64,000 nt of DNA from positions 248,001 to 312,000 of the forward strand of contig NZ_SPUW01000001.1 in the NCBI RefSeq assembly GCF_004959925.1, given 5' to 3'. This DNA comes from Pseudooceanicola onchidii. GTDB taxonomy: Bacteria > Pseudomonadota > Alphaproteobacteria > Rhodobacterales > Rhodobacteraceae. Below, piece by piece: positions 26,532 through 34,941 of this stretch. Made by a program: the position numbers and the translations under genes. The notes under the pieces are model-generated. The model was given only the letters and a program-made list of their open reading frames with translations, was not told where the DNA came from and searched no databases. Every line of letters starts with the position of its first letter. Position 1 is the stretch's first letter.

Positions 26532-29072
26532 CTACTCCTGCGCCCTGAGCACCTGCGCCGGGCGCGCCGACAGGGGGCGCCAGGCAAAGACCAGCCCGGC
26601 CAGAAGGTTGGCGACCAGCCCGCCCAACACGACCGCAAAGGCGTTGCCCCAGATCACGGAAAACTCGGTCTCGAGCACGAAGTAGCAGACCGCCCAGCCC
26701 CCCTCGATCCCGGCGGCCAGGGCGACCACGCCGGCCCCCGCGCCCATCAGGGCCGACCGCAGGGCGAGGCTCGACAGGATCCGCCCGCGCGACGCGCCGA
26801 GGGTCTTCAGCACCGCCGCCTCGTAGATCCGCTCGCGCTCGCCCGACAGCGCCGCGCCGATCAGCACCAGGAACCCGGTCAATAGCGTCGCCGCCGCCCC
26901 CCAGGACGTGGCCGAAGCGATGCCCGCCAGCAACAGCGCCACCCGGTCGATCGCATCGCGCACCCGGATCGCCGTGACGTTCGGCGCGTCCGATCCGACG
27001 TCACGCAGGATCGCGGCCTCGGCGTCTTCCTCGGCATAGACCGTGGCGATGAAGGAATGCGGCGCACCGGCCAGCGCGGCCTCGTTCATGGCAAGGATGA
27101 ACCCCATCCCGGCCGTGGAAAAATCGACCTCCCGGAACGACGCGATGGTGCCGGTGATGTCGCGGCCCAGCACGTTGATGGTCATCGTGTCGCCGATGGT
27201 CAGCCCCATCTCCTCGGCCTCTTCGGCAGCGAAGGAGATCAGGGGCGGGCCCGCATAATCCTCGGGCCACCATTCGCCCGCGGTGATCTTCGAGGTCTCG
27301 GGCAGGGCCGCCGAATAGGTGATGCCACGATCGCCCCGGACCACCCAGTGATCGCCCGCGACCTCGCGGGCGGGGCGGCCGTTGATCTGGCTGATGATCC
27401 CGCGCAGCATCGGCGCATAGTCGACCCGGCTGACCGCCGGATCGCCCTGCACCCGGTCAAGGAACCCGTCGATCTGGTCTTTCTGGATATCGACAAAGAA
27501 ATACGAGGGCGCGCGGTCCGGCAGTTGCCGGGTGATGGCGCTGCGCATGTTGCCGTCGATCTGGCCGACAGCGGCCAGCACCGACAGGCCCAGGCCAAGC
27601 GACAGCACCACCGGCAGCACCTCGCTGCGTGGTCCGCCGATCGCCGACAGCGCCCATCTGAGAGCGGCGCGGCCCCGCGCCACCCGTTGCCCCCGCCGCG
27701 CCAGCCGCCGCAGCCCGGCCCCCGCCAGCGCCAGCAGCACCAGCGCGAAGAGGATCCCCCCGGCGGTCCAGAGCGTCAGGCCCCAGGTCCCGCTGAAGAG
27801 CGCCGCCGCCACGACCAGCAACGCCAGCAACCCGACGATGACGACAAGGTAGGGCAGGGGCGGCAGCACCCGGCCCGCCGACAGCGCATCGCGGAACAGC
27901 GTGGCGGCGCGGATCTCTCCGGTCCGGGCCAGCGGCCAGAGGGTGAAGATCAGCGCCGTCAGCACGCCATAGAACGCGGCCTCGGCCAATGTGCCGGGAT
28001 AGAGGCCGAAGCGCGCGGGCACCGGCAGTTCGGCCGCGATGATCGGCCCGAAAAGGATCGGCACCACCGCCCCCAGCACCAGCCCGATCGCGATGCCCAG
28101 CACCGCCAGCGCGCCGATCTGCAGGAAGTAGGTCAGGAAGATCACCCGACGTTCCGCGCCAAGCGTCCGCAAGGTCGCGATGACGGATGTCTTGCGTGCC
28201 AGGTACGCCCGCACCGCCGCCGACACGCCGACGCCGCCCACGGCCAGCCCCGACAGCCCGACAAGGATCAGAAAGGCGCCCAGCCGGTCGACGAACCGCG
28301 CCACCCCGGGCGCGCCGTTGCGCGCATCGCGCCAGCGCAGGCCCGAGGACGAAAACCGCCCCTGCGCCTCGGCCTTGGCGGTGTCCAGCAGCAGCCCGTC
28401 CTTCAGGATCATGCGGTAGTGGCTGTCATAAAGCGTACCGGGTTGCAGCAGCCCGGACCCTTCAAGATCCGCCCGGCGCACGATCAGCCGGGGTCCGAAG
28501 GAAAAGCCCGCGGTGGCGCTGTCGGGTTCGCGCTCCAGAACGGCGGCAAGGGTGAAGTCCTTCTCGCCAAGGCTCAGCTGGTCGCCGGGCACCAGCCCCA
28601 GGCGGTCGGTCAACAGGGCCTCGGCCACGACGCAGGGCCGCGCGGGATCGCAATCAAAGGCGTCGGCCAACGGCATCGCGGGCGACAGGGCAACCGATCC
28701 GACCAGCGGATAGGCGTCGTCCACCGCCTTGATCTGGGTCAGCGCGCGCTCGGCCTCGCCGTCGCGGGTGACCACGGCCATCGACCGGAAGTCTGCGATT
28801 TCCGACACCTGCGCGGCGGTCGCCTCCATCCAGGCGCGTTCCTCGTCACTGGCGAAGCGATAGGTGAAGGACACCTCCGCATCGCCGCCCAGAAGCGCCG
28901 CGCCTTCCTCGGACAGCCCCGCCTCGATGGCCGAGCGGACCGACCCGACGCCTGCGATGGCGGCCACGCCAAGCGCCAGGCAGGCCAGCAGGATGCGAAA
29001 GCCCGACAGGCCTCCGCGCAACTCCCGCGCCGCGAACCGCCCCGCCAGCCGGGCGTCGGCCAGCAGGCTCAT
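26532..29072 (-). CDS. FtsX-type ABC transporter permease (YbbP-like)
   Basis: Inner-membrane permease of 846 residues with two FtsX/MacB-type four-helix modules and long extracytoplasmic segments. An N-terminal anchor helix (LLACLALGVAAIAGVGSV) starts the protein, and a C-terminal helix pair ends LVANLLAGLVFAWRPLSARPA. It matches the YbbP group, which pairs with a YbbA ATPase; export or extraction of envelope lipids or lipoproteins is suspected for such systems. The start overlaps the ATPase stop by four bases (ATGA). Confidence 0.9.
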   Translation of the reverse strand: MSLLADARLAGRFAARELRGGLSGFRILLACLALGVAAIAGVGSVRSAIEAGLSEEGAALLGGDAEVSFTYRFASDEERAWMEATAAQVSEIADFRSMAVVTRDGEAERALTQIKAVDDAYPLVGSVALSPAMPLADAFDCDPARPCVVAEALLTDRLGLVPGDQLSLGEKDFTLAAVLEREPDSATAGFSFGPRLIVRRADLEGSGLLQPGTLYDSHYRMILKDGLLLDTAKAEAQGRFSSSGLRWRDARNGAPGVARFVDRLGAFLILVGLSGLAVGGVGVSAAVRAYLARKTSVIATLRTLGAERRVIFLTYFLQIGALAVLGIAIGLVLGAVVPILFGPIIAAELPVPARFGLYPGTLAEAAFYGVLTALIFTLWPLARTGEIRAATLFRDALSAGRVLPPLPYLVVIVGLLALLVVAAALFSGTWGLTLWTAGGILFALVLLALAGAGLRRLARRGQRVARGRAALRWALSAIGGPRSEVLPVVLSLGLGLSVLAAVGQIDGNMRSAITRQLPDRAPSYFFVDIQKDQIDGFLDRVQGDPAVSRVDYAPMLRGIISQINGRPAREVAGDHWVVRGDRGITYSAALPETSKITAGEWWPEDYAGPPLISFAAEEAEEMGLTIGDTMTINVLGRDITGTIASFREVDFSTAGMGFILAMNEAALAGAPHSFIATVYAEEDAEAAILRDVGSDAPNVTAIRVRDAIDRVALLLAGIASATSWGAAATLLTGFLVLIGAALSGERERIYEAAVLKTLGASRGRILSSLALRSALMGAGAGVVALAAGIEGGWAVCYFVLETEFSVIWGNAFAVVLGGLVANLLAGLVFAWRPLSARPAQVLRAQE

Positions 29073-29755
29073 GCGGCGGCCTCGGCGCGGTCAAGTTCGC
29101 CGTCGCGCAGCCGGATCACCCGGTCGCAGCGCGCGGCCAGGTCGGGCGCATGGGTGACCAGCACCAGCGTCGCACCATGGCGGTCGCGCAGGCCGAACAG
29201 CAGATCCATGATTGCCTGGCCATTCGGCCCGTCGAGGTTGCCGGTCGGTTCATCCGCCAGCAGTATATCGGGGCGCGGCGCCACGGCCCGCGCCAGCGCC
29301 ACCCGCTGTTGTTCGCCACCCGACATTTGCGCCGGGTAATGCCCCGCCCGCGAGGCAAGGCCGACGGCGGCCAGTTCGTCCTCGGCCCGGTCGAAGGCGT
29401 CCGGCACACCGGCCAGTTCCAGCGGGGTCGCGACGTTTTCCAGCGCCGTCATCGTCGGAATCAGGTGGAAGGATTGAAACACCACCCCCATATGTTCCCT
29501 GCGGAAACGGGCGAGCGCATCTTCGTCCATCGCGGTCAGATCCTGTCCGAGCGCACGGATCACCCCGCCGGTGGCGCGTTCCAGCCCGCCCATGAGCATG
29601 AGGAGTGACGACTTGCCCGATCCCGATGGCCCGATGAGCCCCAGTGTTTCCCCCTTCGCGACCTCAAGCGATATGCCCCGCAGGATGTCGACGGGGCCGG
29701 CATTGCCGTCCAGCGTCAGCCGCGCGTCGTCGAGGGTGAGGATCGGATCGGTCAT
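29069..29755 (-). CDS. ABC transporter ATPase (YbbA-like)
   Basis: Cytoplasmic ATPase of 228 residues in the LolD/MacB/YbbA class. Walker A is GPSGSGKSSLL, the signature is MSGGEQQRVALARA, and Walker B is DILLADEPTGNLD. It partners the downstream FtsX-type permease. The ATG at 29755 overlaps the presumed start codon of the divergent esterase gene; a TTG six bases upstream is possible. The ybbA/tesA divergent pairing is the same as in E. coli. Confidence 0.92.
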   Translation of the reverse strand: MTDPILTLDDARLTLDGNAGPVDILRGISLEVAKGETLGLIGPSGSGKSSLLMLMGGLERATGGVIRALGQDLTAMDEDALARFRREHMGVVFQSFHLIPTMTALENVATPLELAGVPDAFDRAEDELAAVGLASRAGHYPAQMSGGEQQRVALARAVAPRPDILLADEPTGNLDGPNGQAIMDLLFGLRDRHGATLVLVTHAPDLAARCDRVIRLRDGELDRAEAAA

Positions 29756-30452
29756 GGGCAAACTCTCTGCGTTGCGGCGTTCTTGGACATATGGTCATCG
29801 CGCCGCGCGGGGCAAGGCGACGGCGGCGATTGTTGCAGCTCTGTGTGCCCTGCCGGTTAACGCCATGGCAGACACCACTATCCTCGCGCTTGGTGACAGC
29901 CTGACCCAGGGCTACGGCCTGCCGCAGGACGACGGCTTTGTCCCGCAGCTGCAGGCCTGGCTGCGCGATCGTGGGCATGCGGTCACCGTGATCAACGGCG
30001 GCGTGTCCGGCGACACCTCGCGCGGGGGGCTGTCACGGGTGGACTGGTCGCTGACCGATGACATCGACGCGATGATCGTGACGCTTGGCGGCAACGACAT
30101 CCTGCGCGGGCTGGATCCGGCCGAAACGCGGCGCAACCTCGACGGCATCCTGAAGGCAGGCGAGGCAAAGGGCGTCGAGATGCTGCTGGTCGGGCTCAGC
30201 GCCGCGGGCAACTATGGCCCTGCCTACAAGCGCGATTTCGACGCGATCTACCCCGAACTCTCGGACACCTACGGCACGCTCTACGAGCCCAGCTTCTTCA
30301 CCGGCCTGACCGGCGACAGCAACGATCCGGCCGCCGCCGCAGGACTGATGCAAGCCGACGGCATCCACCCCGCCGCAGAAGGCGTGACACGGATCGTGGC
30401 GCAGATCGGCCCCAGGGTGGAAGAGCTGATTGCCCGCACGGAATCGGAGTGA
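29754..30452 (+). CDS. tesA: Exported GDSL esterase/lipase, TesA-like
   Basis: SGNH-family esterase (lysophospholipase/arylesterase type) likely in the periplasm. Block I is LALGDSLTQGYG with the nucleophile Ser, block II GVSGDTS, block III GGND and block V DGIHPAAEG with the Asp-His pair. A signal-peptide hydrophobic core (ATAAIVAALCALPVNAMA) precedes the mature start ADTT. The N-terminus is uncertain: ATG 29754 overlaps the ybbA start codon, TTG 29772 is another option, and ATG 29865 would remove the signal peptide. Divergent pairing with ybbA supports the TesA call. Confidence 0.88.
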   Translation: MGKLSALRRSWTYGHRAARGKATAAIVAALCALPVNAMADTTILALGDSLTQGYGLPQDDGFVPQLQAWLRDRGHAVTVINGGVSGDTSRGGLSRVDWSLTDDIDAMIVTLGGNDILRGLDPAETRRNLDGILKAGEAKGVEMLLVGLSAAGNYGPAYKRDFDAIYPELSDTYGTLYEPSFFTGLTGDSNDPAAAAGLMQADGIHPAAEGVTRIVAQIGPRVEELIARTESE

Positions 30453-30528
30453 CTTTGCTGCACTGAAACGGGCACGCTTCCGCCGCATTCCGCGAATCGG
30501 CTTCCCGGAGGACCGTGAATATGCGATG

Positions 30529-30543
30529 GTATAGGCGCTATAC
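30529..30543. promoter_or_regulatory. Inverted repeat in the cspA upstream region
   Basis: GTATAG and CTATAC form a perfect 6-bp inverted repeat with a 3-base centre, about 110 bases before the cspA start. It could be an operator, or part of the promoter if TATAG serves as a -10 element. Role unknown. Confidence 0.35.
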
Positions 30544-30651
30544 GACCTCTACCGACTCTTCTGTTTTCCGTTCCGGTGACAGTCCTCGTTAGACAAAGGA
30601 CAGCCGGGCCGTCGCACTTCCGCGGGCGGCACTAAACAGGAGACCACGGAA

Positions 30652-30858
30652 ATGGCCAATGGCACCGTGAAATGGTTCAACACCACCAAGGGTTACGGCT
30701 TCATCGAGCCGGAAGGCGGCAGCAAGGACGTGTTCGTCCACATCTCCGCCGTCGAGAAGTCCGGCCTCACCGGCCTGAAGGACGGCGCGAAGGTCACCTA
30801 TGACCTCGCCTCCGGCCGTGACGGCCGCGAAAGCGCGACCAACATCGTCGTGCTCTGA
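30652..30858 (+). CDS. cspA: Cold-shock protein (CspA family)
   Basis: Single-stranded nucleic-acid-binding protein of 68 residues. It has RNP1 (KGYGFIEP) and RNP2 (VFVHISAV), and opens MANGTVKWFNTTKGYG. AGGAGACC lies upstream of the ATG. The gene has a long non-coding leader (at least 110 bases after the esterase stop region), as is usual for thermoregulated csp mRNAs, and is closed by a strong intrinsic terminator. Confidence 0.96.
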   Translation: MANGTVKWFNTTKGYGFIEPEGGSKDVFVHISAVEKSGLTGLKDGAKVTYDLASGRDGRESATNIVVL

Positions 30859-30883
30859 TCCTCGATCACAGCCACCGATGACG

Positions 30884-30917
30884 AACGCCTGCGGATTTCC
30901 GCAGGCGTTTGCTTTTT
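30884..30917 (+). terminator. Intrinsic terminator of cspA
   Basis: AACGCCTGCGG pairs with CCGCAGGCGTT over 11 bp around a 4-base ATTT loop, followed by TGCTTTTT. It begins 26 bases after the cspA stop. Confidence 0.92.
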
Positions 30918-31068
30918 ATGGCGGCCCTCACCGGAATGTGATCGCGATCTCGTGACACATCGGCCACAGGACGGGGGGGCAAGTGGAACGGGTCAGGGTT
31001 TCCGGACGTTACGAATCGGCCATCACATGGCAGAATCCGCTGTAACTTCCGTGTAAAAGGCTGCTCGT

Positions 31069-31638
31069 ATGTCCACCCGTCGTGATTTTCTGCTGACCTC
31101 TTCCGCCGCCGTCGCGGCCGCCGCCCTGCCGATGCCTGCGCTGGCCTACACGCCGCCCAAGCACCTGATGCCCACCAAGGTGCGCATCGCCGCGCGGTTC
31201 CAGCCCGGAGAGATCGTGATCCTGCCGCGCAGCTATTTCCTGTACTACGTCACCGGCCCGAAAGAGGCGATCCGCTATGGCATCGCCGTCGCCAAGCCGG
31301 GTCTGGGGTACACCGGCACCGCCGTCATCAAGCGCAAGGTCGAATGGCCGACATGGCGTCCCACGGACGAGATGATCGAACGCAGCCCGCGCACCTATGG
31401 TCGGTTCAAGGACAACGAGGAACGGATGAAGGGCGGCCCGGGCAACCCGCTTGGCGCACGGGCGATGTACCTCTACGAGGGCAACAAGGACACCTACATC
31501 CGCATCCACGGAACGGTCGAACCGCAGTCGATCGGGCACATGGCGTCCTCGGGCTGCTTCCGGATGATCAATGACCACGTCATCGACCTCTACAACCGGG
31601 TGCCGATCGGGACCAAGGTGACGGTTCTGCCCTCCTGA
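31069..31638 (+). CDS. L,D-transpeptidase (YkuD domain)
   Basis: Periplasmic enzyme that makes or remodels 3-3 peptidoglycan cross-links or anchors proteins to the wall. The 189 residues start with a Tat-type signal (MSTRRDFLLTSSAAV...ALA). The YkuD catalytic motif is present: His147 in IHGTVEPQSIG and the nucleophile Cys163 in SSGCFRM. It is a single-domain protein without LysM. It stands alone and converges on trxC. Confidence 0.92.
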   Translation: MSTRRDFLLTSSAAVAAAALPMPALAYTPPKHLMPTKVRIAARFQPGEIVILPRSYFLYYVTGPKEAIRYGIAVAKPGLGYTGTAVIKRKVEWPTWRPTDEMIERSPRTYGRFKDNEERMKGGPGNPLGARAMYLYEGNKDTYIRIHGTVEPQSIGHMASSGCFRMINDHVIDLYNRVPIGTKVTVLPS

Positions 31639-31670
31639 TCCCCATCTGACCCCGGTGTGTCGCGAACCGC

Positions 31671-32099
31671 CTAGACGCCCTGCGCCCAGTCGATGATCGC
31701 CGGGCTGCGCAGGGCGCCGGACTGGCGCTTGCGCTCCCGTCCACCGGAAAAGCCGACCATCGTGGGAATGCCCCGGATGCCGTAGATCTGTCCGGCCTTG
31801 GGGTGGGCCTCGGTGTTCAGCTTGACCAGACGCACCCGGCCCGACAGCGCCTGCGCGGCCTTCGAGAATTCGGGCCCCATCATCCGGCAGGGGCCGCACC
31901 AGGGCGCCCAGAAATCGACGACCAGCGGCACGTCATCGGTCCGCGCGGCCTTCTGCAACGTCGCCAGATCGACCTCGATCGCCTTGGTCGACATCAGCTT
32001 CGCACCGCAGGTGCCGCACTTGGGCCCGGCGTCCAGGCGGTCGCTGGCGACGCGGTTCACCTGTCCGCACGCCAGGCATGTCAGTTTGTGGCCGCTCAT
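31671..32099 (-). CDS. trxC: Thioredoxin 2 (zinc-ribbon thioredoxin)
   Basis: Cytoplasmic disulfide reductase of 142 residues. The N-terminal zinc ribbon has two CxxC pairs (CLAC and CGTC), and the thioredoxin domain has the active site WAPWCGPC. The cis-Pro loop RGIPTMVGF is present. The ATG at 32099 has GGAGGCG just before it; the upstream ATG at 32111 would place that ribosome-binding site inside the gene. TrxC is typically induced by oxidative stress; no OxyR site was identified here. Confidence 0.94.
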   Translation of the reverse strand: MSGHKLTCLACGQVNRVASDRLDAGPKCGTCGAKLMSTKAIEVDLATLQKAARTDDVPLVVDFWAPWCGPCRMMGPEFSKAAQALSGRVRLVKLNTEAHPKAGQIYGIRGIPTMVGFSGGRERKRQSGALRSPAIIDWAQGV

Positions 32100-32262
32100 C
32101 TGCGCCTCCATTCACATTCGTATCGTCATATATGTACGCGCTGCGCCCCCGTGAAGACCTCGCGTTAACACTCCCGCGACCGCCGGATCGAAGATCCCGA
32201 TGCGGGCTGGCGAATCCCGCCCCGTATCCTATGATCCGGGTCCATTGTCCCGGTCGGATGTC

Positions 32263-33156
32263 ATGCGCCGCCTCGCCCTGCTGATCTTCCTTGCGCTTGC
32301 CGCCTGTTCCACCCTGCCGCCGCCCCAGAAGGTCGACGGGGTGCATCCGGTCGTGCACGACGGCAAGGCGGAAAAGGGCGTCGGGTCGGCCATCGTGCTG
32401 ATACCGGGCGCGCTCGCCTCGATCGAGCTTTTCGCGCCGGTGCTGGACTGGGACGTGCCCGACAGCACCACCATGGCCTACCGCTTTCCCGGCGTCGACG
32501 GGCTCGCGCTCAACCACCGGATCGACATCGTGGATTCCGGTGCCCTGATCGCCAATCACCTCAACGCGCTTGGGGTAAAGCACGTCTATCTCATCGGCTA
32601 TTCCACCGGCGGCCCGATCGCACTGGAAGCCGCCCGCCGGATCGAGGGGGCGAAGGTCGACGTGGCGCTTCTGTCGACGGCCAGCGACATGCCGGCCGCG
32701 CTGATCGCCTCGGCCAGGGGGGCGGTGGACGTGATCAAGGCGCTGCTGCGGGCCGACCAGGCCGGCCTGGACGAGGCGCTGCTGGAAAACTACCGCACGC
32801 TTCTTTACGGCCGCCGTCACTTCACCGAAGCGCAGCTGGCCGAACAAAGCCGCCGCCTTGCCGCGCTGCAACGGGGCCAGATCACGACGCCGCCCCGCAA
32901 GATGACGCTGGCCCACACCTCGGACCTGATGACCTGGTCGATCCGCGACCCCAGCTCGGTTCACGGCGCCCGGATCGGGGTGTTCCACGGCGCCGAGGAT
33001 TCGGTTTTCTCGGAACAGTTGACCTGGCGCTTCGCCAAGCGGTTGCACGCAGAGACCTTCCGCAGTTATCAGGGCCAGGGTCATCTGCTGTTCGTCACCG
33101 AGCGGCGTATTTGGGACGACATCCGAGACTTTTTCGGACTCACGCCGGGGCAGTGA
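32263..33156 (+). CDS. Alpha/beta-hydrolase lipoprotein
   Basis: Predicted lipoprotein hydrolase of 297 residues: signal peptide with lipobox LAAC and lipidation at Cys15, then an alpha/beta-hydrolase fold with nucleophile elbow GYSTGG and a likely catalytic Asp in FHGAEDSV and His in GQGHLLF. The substrate is unknown. Its TGA overlaps the ATG of the next gene by one base, so the two are coupled. Confidence 0.85.
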   Translation: MRRLALLIFLALAACSTLPPPQKVDGVHPVVHDGKAEKGVGSAIVLIPGALASIELFAPVLDWDVPDSTTMAYRFPGVDGLALNHRIDIVDSGALIANHLNALGVKHVYLIGYSTGGPIALEAARRIEGAKVDVALLSTASDMPAALIASARGAVDVIKALLRADQAGLDEALLENYRTLLYGRRHFTEAQLAEQSRRLAALQRGQITTPPRKMTLAHTSDLMTWSIRDPSSVHGARIGVFHGAEDSVFSEQLTWRFAKRLHAETFRSYQGQGHLLFVTERRIWDDIRDFFGLTPGQ

Positions 33157-34304
33157 TGGAAGATTTCGACGTAGTGGTAATCGGCGGTGGACCCGCCGGA
33201 GGGTCTGCTGCCCATGTGGCGGCCCGCGCGGGGCTGACGGTGGCGCTGGTCGACCGCCACGCCTTCCCGCGCGACAAGCTGTGCGGCGGCGGTTTCACCG
33301 GGCGCAGCTATCGGTATTACGAAGACATCTTCGGCCAGCCGATCCCCGAAGACATCATCCTCACCAAGACCAGTGTCGAATTCCACGCGCACGGGCAGGA
33401 ACTGGCCCGGATCGACGACATCCCGCCCATCCACATGACCATGCGCCGCGACCTCGATGCCTCGATCGTGGCCCATGCCATGGCCAGCGGCGCGGCGGAT
33501 TTCTGCGGCGCCGGGGTCGAGGCCATCGACCTCGAGGCCCGCACCGTCACCGTGAAGGACGGCCGCGTGCTGCGCTACAAGGTGCTGATCGGTGCGGATG
33601 GGGCAAACTCCGGCGTGGCCCGGGCGCTTTATGGCCGCGCTTTCGATCACGACCGCATCGGCTTCGGGCTTGAGATCGAGGCCCCGACGCCCGCCCCCGA
33701 CGCCCCCGTGCGCATCGATTTCGGCGCGGCCGAATGGGGCTATGGCTGGAACTTCCCCAAGGCCGGATCCGCGACCATCGGCATCGGCGGCGTGAACGTC
33801 CGCAACCCCGACATGAAGGCCGCGATGGAGCGCTATTGCGAGATCTTCGGCGTCGCCGGCCAGCACAAGGTCAAGGGCGCCTTCCTGCCGTTTGGTGACG
33901 TGCGCCGCTGGCCCGGCCGACGCGAGGTGCTGCTGGCAGGCGATGCCGCGGGCCTTGTCGATCCGATCACCGGCGAAGGCATCGCCTATGCCATGCAATC
34001 CGGCGCCATGGCAGGCGAGGCGGCGATCGAGGCGATCCGCGCCAATCATCCGCCCCGCGCCCTGACGCTCTACAAGCAGAAGCTGCGCCCGATCCACAGC
34101 GCCATGTTCCACGCCCGCTGGATCCGCCAGATCATCTTCGGCAAACGCTTCCGCGACACCTTCGTGCGGGCCTTCCGTGGATCTGGCACCGTGCGCTACC
34201 AATACCTCCGCCTCATGGCCGGAGAGATCGAATACCCCGCGCTCGCCTGGGCCACCTTCAAGAAGGTGCCGGGGTTCGTGATGCGCAGCATGACCGGGCG
34301 GTAA
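33156..34304 (+). CDS. Geranylgeranyl reductase family flavoprotein
   Basis: FAD-dependent oxidoreductase of 382 residues. The N-terminus has the dinucleotide motif VVVIGGGPAGGSAA, followed by PRDKLCGGGFTGRSY and the C-terminal FAD motif LAGDAAGLVDPITGEGI, as in ChlP/geranylgeranyl-reductase-type enzymes. Substrates range from isoprenoid side chains to other lipids. No bacteriochlorophyll genes are present, so a photosynthetic role is not supported here. It is translationally coupled to the hydrolase upstream. Confidence 0.88.
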   Translation: MEDFDVVVIGGGPAGGSAAHVAARAGLTVALVDRHAFPRDKLCGGGFTGRSYRYYEDIFGQPIPEDIILTKTSVEFHAHGQELARIDDIPPIHMTMRRDLDASIVAHAMASGAADFCGAGVEAIDLEARTVTVKDGRVLRYKVLIGADGANSGVARALYGRAFDHDRIGFGLEIEAPTPAPDAPVRIDFGAAEWGYGWNFPKAGSATIGIGGVNVRNPDMKAAMERYCEIFGVAGQHKVKGAFLPFGDVRRWPGRREVLLAGDAAGLVDPITGEGIAYAMQSGAMAGEAAIEAIRANHPPRALTLYKQKLRPIHSAMFHARWIRQIIFGKRFRDTFVRAFRGSGTVRYQYLRLMAGEIEYPALAWATFKKVPGFVMRSMTGR

Positions 34305-34315
34305 ACACCATGCGG

Positions 34316-34337
34316 TAGGGCGGGGTTCACCCCGCCC
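34316..34337 (+). repeat. REP-like hairpin, family A, upstream of RAYT
   Basis: Full 22-base unit: GTAG, arm GGCGGGG, loop TTCA, arm CCCCGCC. It starts 12 bases after the preceding gene's stop and ends about 46 bases before the transposase start. Confidence 0.85.
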
Positions 34338-34383
34338 GATCCCCCTTCACCGGTATTTAACCAATATCGGCCCAACATCCGCC

Positions 34384-34941
34384 ATGCCGCGTTACATCCG
34401 CCCCCGGCACAGTGGGGCCACGATCTTCTGCACCCTTTGCCTTGCAGACCGCCGCTCCGGCCTGCTGACGCAAAACATCGACAGGTTGCGGTCCGCCGTG
34501 CTCGCCACCCTGCTCGACAGACCGGTGACGGTGGACGCATGGGTGGTGCTGCCGGACCACATGCATTTTGTCTGGACGCTGCCGGAGCGTGACGAGGCCT
34601 ATTCGATCAGGATCGCGGCCATGAAGGCGCGGTTTTCCAGGGCGATGCTTACGGCGGGGTTCATCCCGCCGCCGGTTGGCCGATGCAAGGGCGGGGTGAA
34701 CCCCGCCCTACGCCGGAAGGGAGAGATCGGTCTCTGGCAGCCCCGGTTCTGGGAGCATCACATCCGGGATCAGGCCGATTACCAGGCGCATGTCCGGTAC
34801 TGCTGGGGCAATCCGGTGAAACACGGGCTGGCAAGGCGCCCGGTGGATTGGCCATACTCGTCGATCCACCGCGATATACGCCGTGGGCTGGTCGAGGCGG
34901 AATGGTCGGCGGATGTGCCCGAAGGGGCGTTCGGAGAGTAG
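34384..34941 (+). CDS. REP-associated tyrosine transposase (RAYT)
   Basis: Single-strand DNA nuclease of the Y1/HUH class, related to TnpA_REP. The 185-residue product has the metal-binding HUH motif His59-Met-His61 in LPDHMHFVWTLP and the probable catalytic Tyr139 in YCWGNPVKHG; RFWEHHIRD and DWPYSSIHR are typical RAYT segments. Residues 90-110 are encoded by an inverted pair of the REP-like hairpins themselves, inserted in frame where relatives have a short basic linker. The stop codon TAG is part of the GTAG of a further hairpin. No clear ribosome-binding site precedes the ATG. Such genes are domesticated, usually single-copy, and linked to spread of REP hairpins. Confidence 0.9.
   Translation: MPRYIRPRHSGATIFCTLCLADRRSGLLTQNIDRLRSAVLATLLDRPVTVDAWVVLPDHMHFVWTLPERDEAYSIRIAAMKARFSRAMLTAGFIPPPVGRCKGGVNPALRRKGEIGLWQPRFWEHHIRDQADYQAHVRYCWGNPVKHGLARRPVDWPYSSIHRDIRRGLVEAEWSADVPEGAFGE
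34649..34711. repeat. Inverted REP pair inside the RAYT coding sequence
   Basis: Plus-oriented copy at 34649-34670 (leader decayed to TTAC, arms GGCGGGG and TCCCGCC with a G-T pair). Minus-oriented copy at 34690-34711 (arms GGCGGGG and CCCCGCC, loop TGAA, then CTAC). They are separated by 19 bases and stay in the transposase reading frame. Confidence 0.9.

Noticed and set aside
27057-29339. 760-codon frame antisense to the FtsX-type permease
   Set aside because: Low-complexity Arg/Gln/His-rich translation typical of shadows; the minus-strand frame is a clear permease.
33156-34304. bchP/chlP of a photosynthesis cluster
   Set aside because: No bacteriochlorophyll, carotenoid or reaction-centre genes are nearby, and the family includes many non-photosynthetic members.
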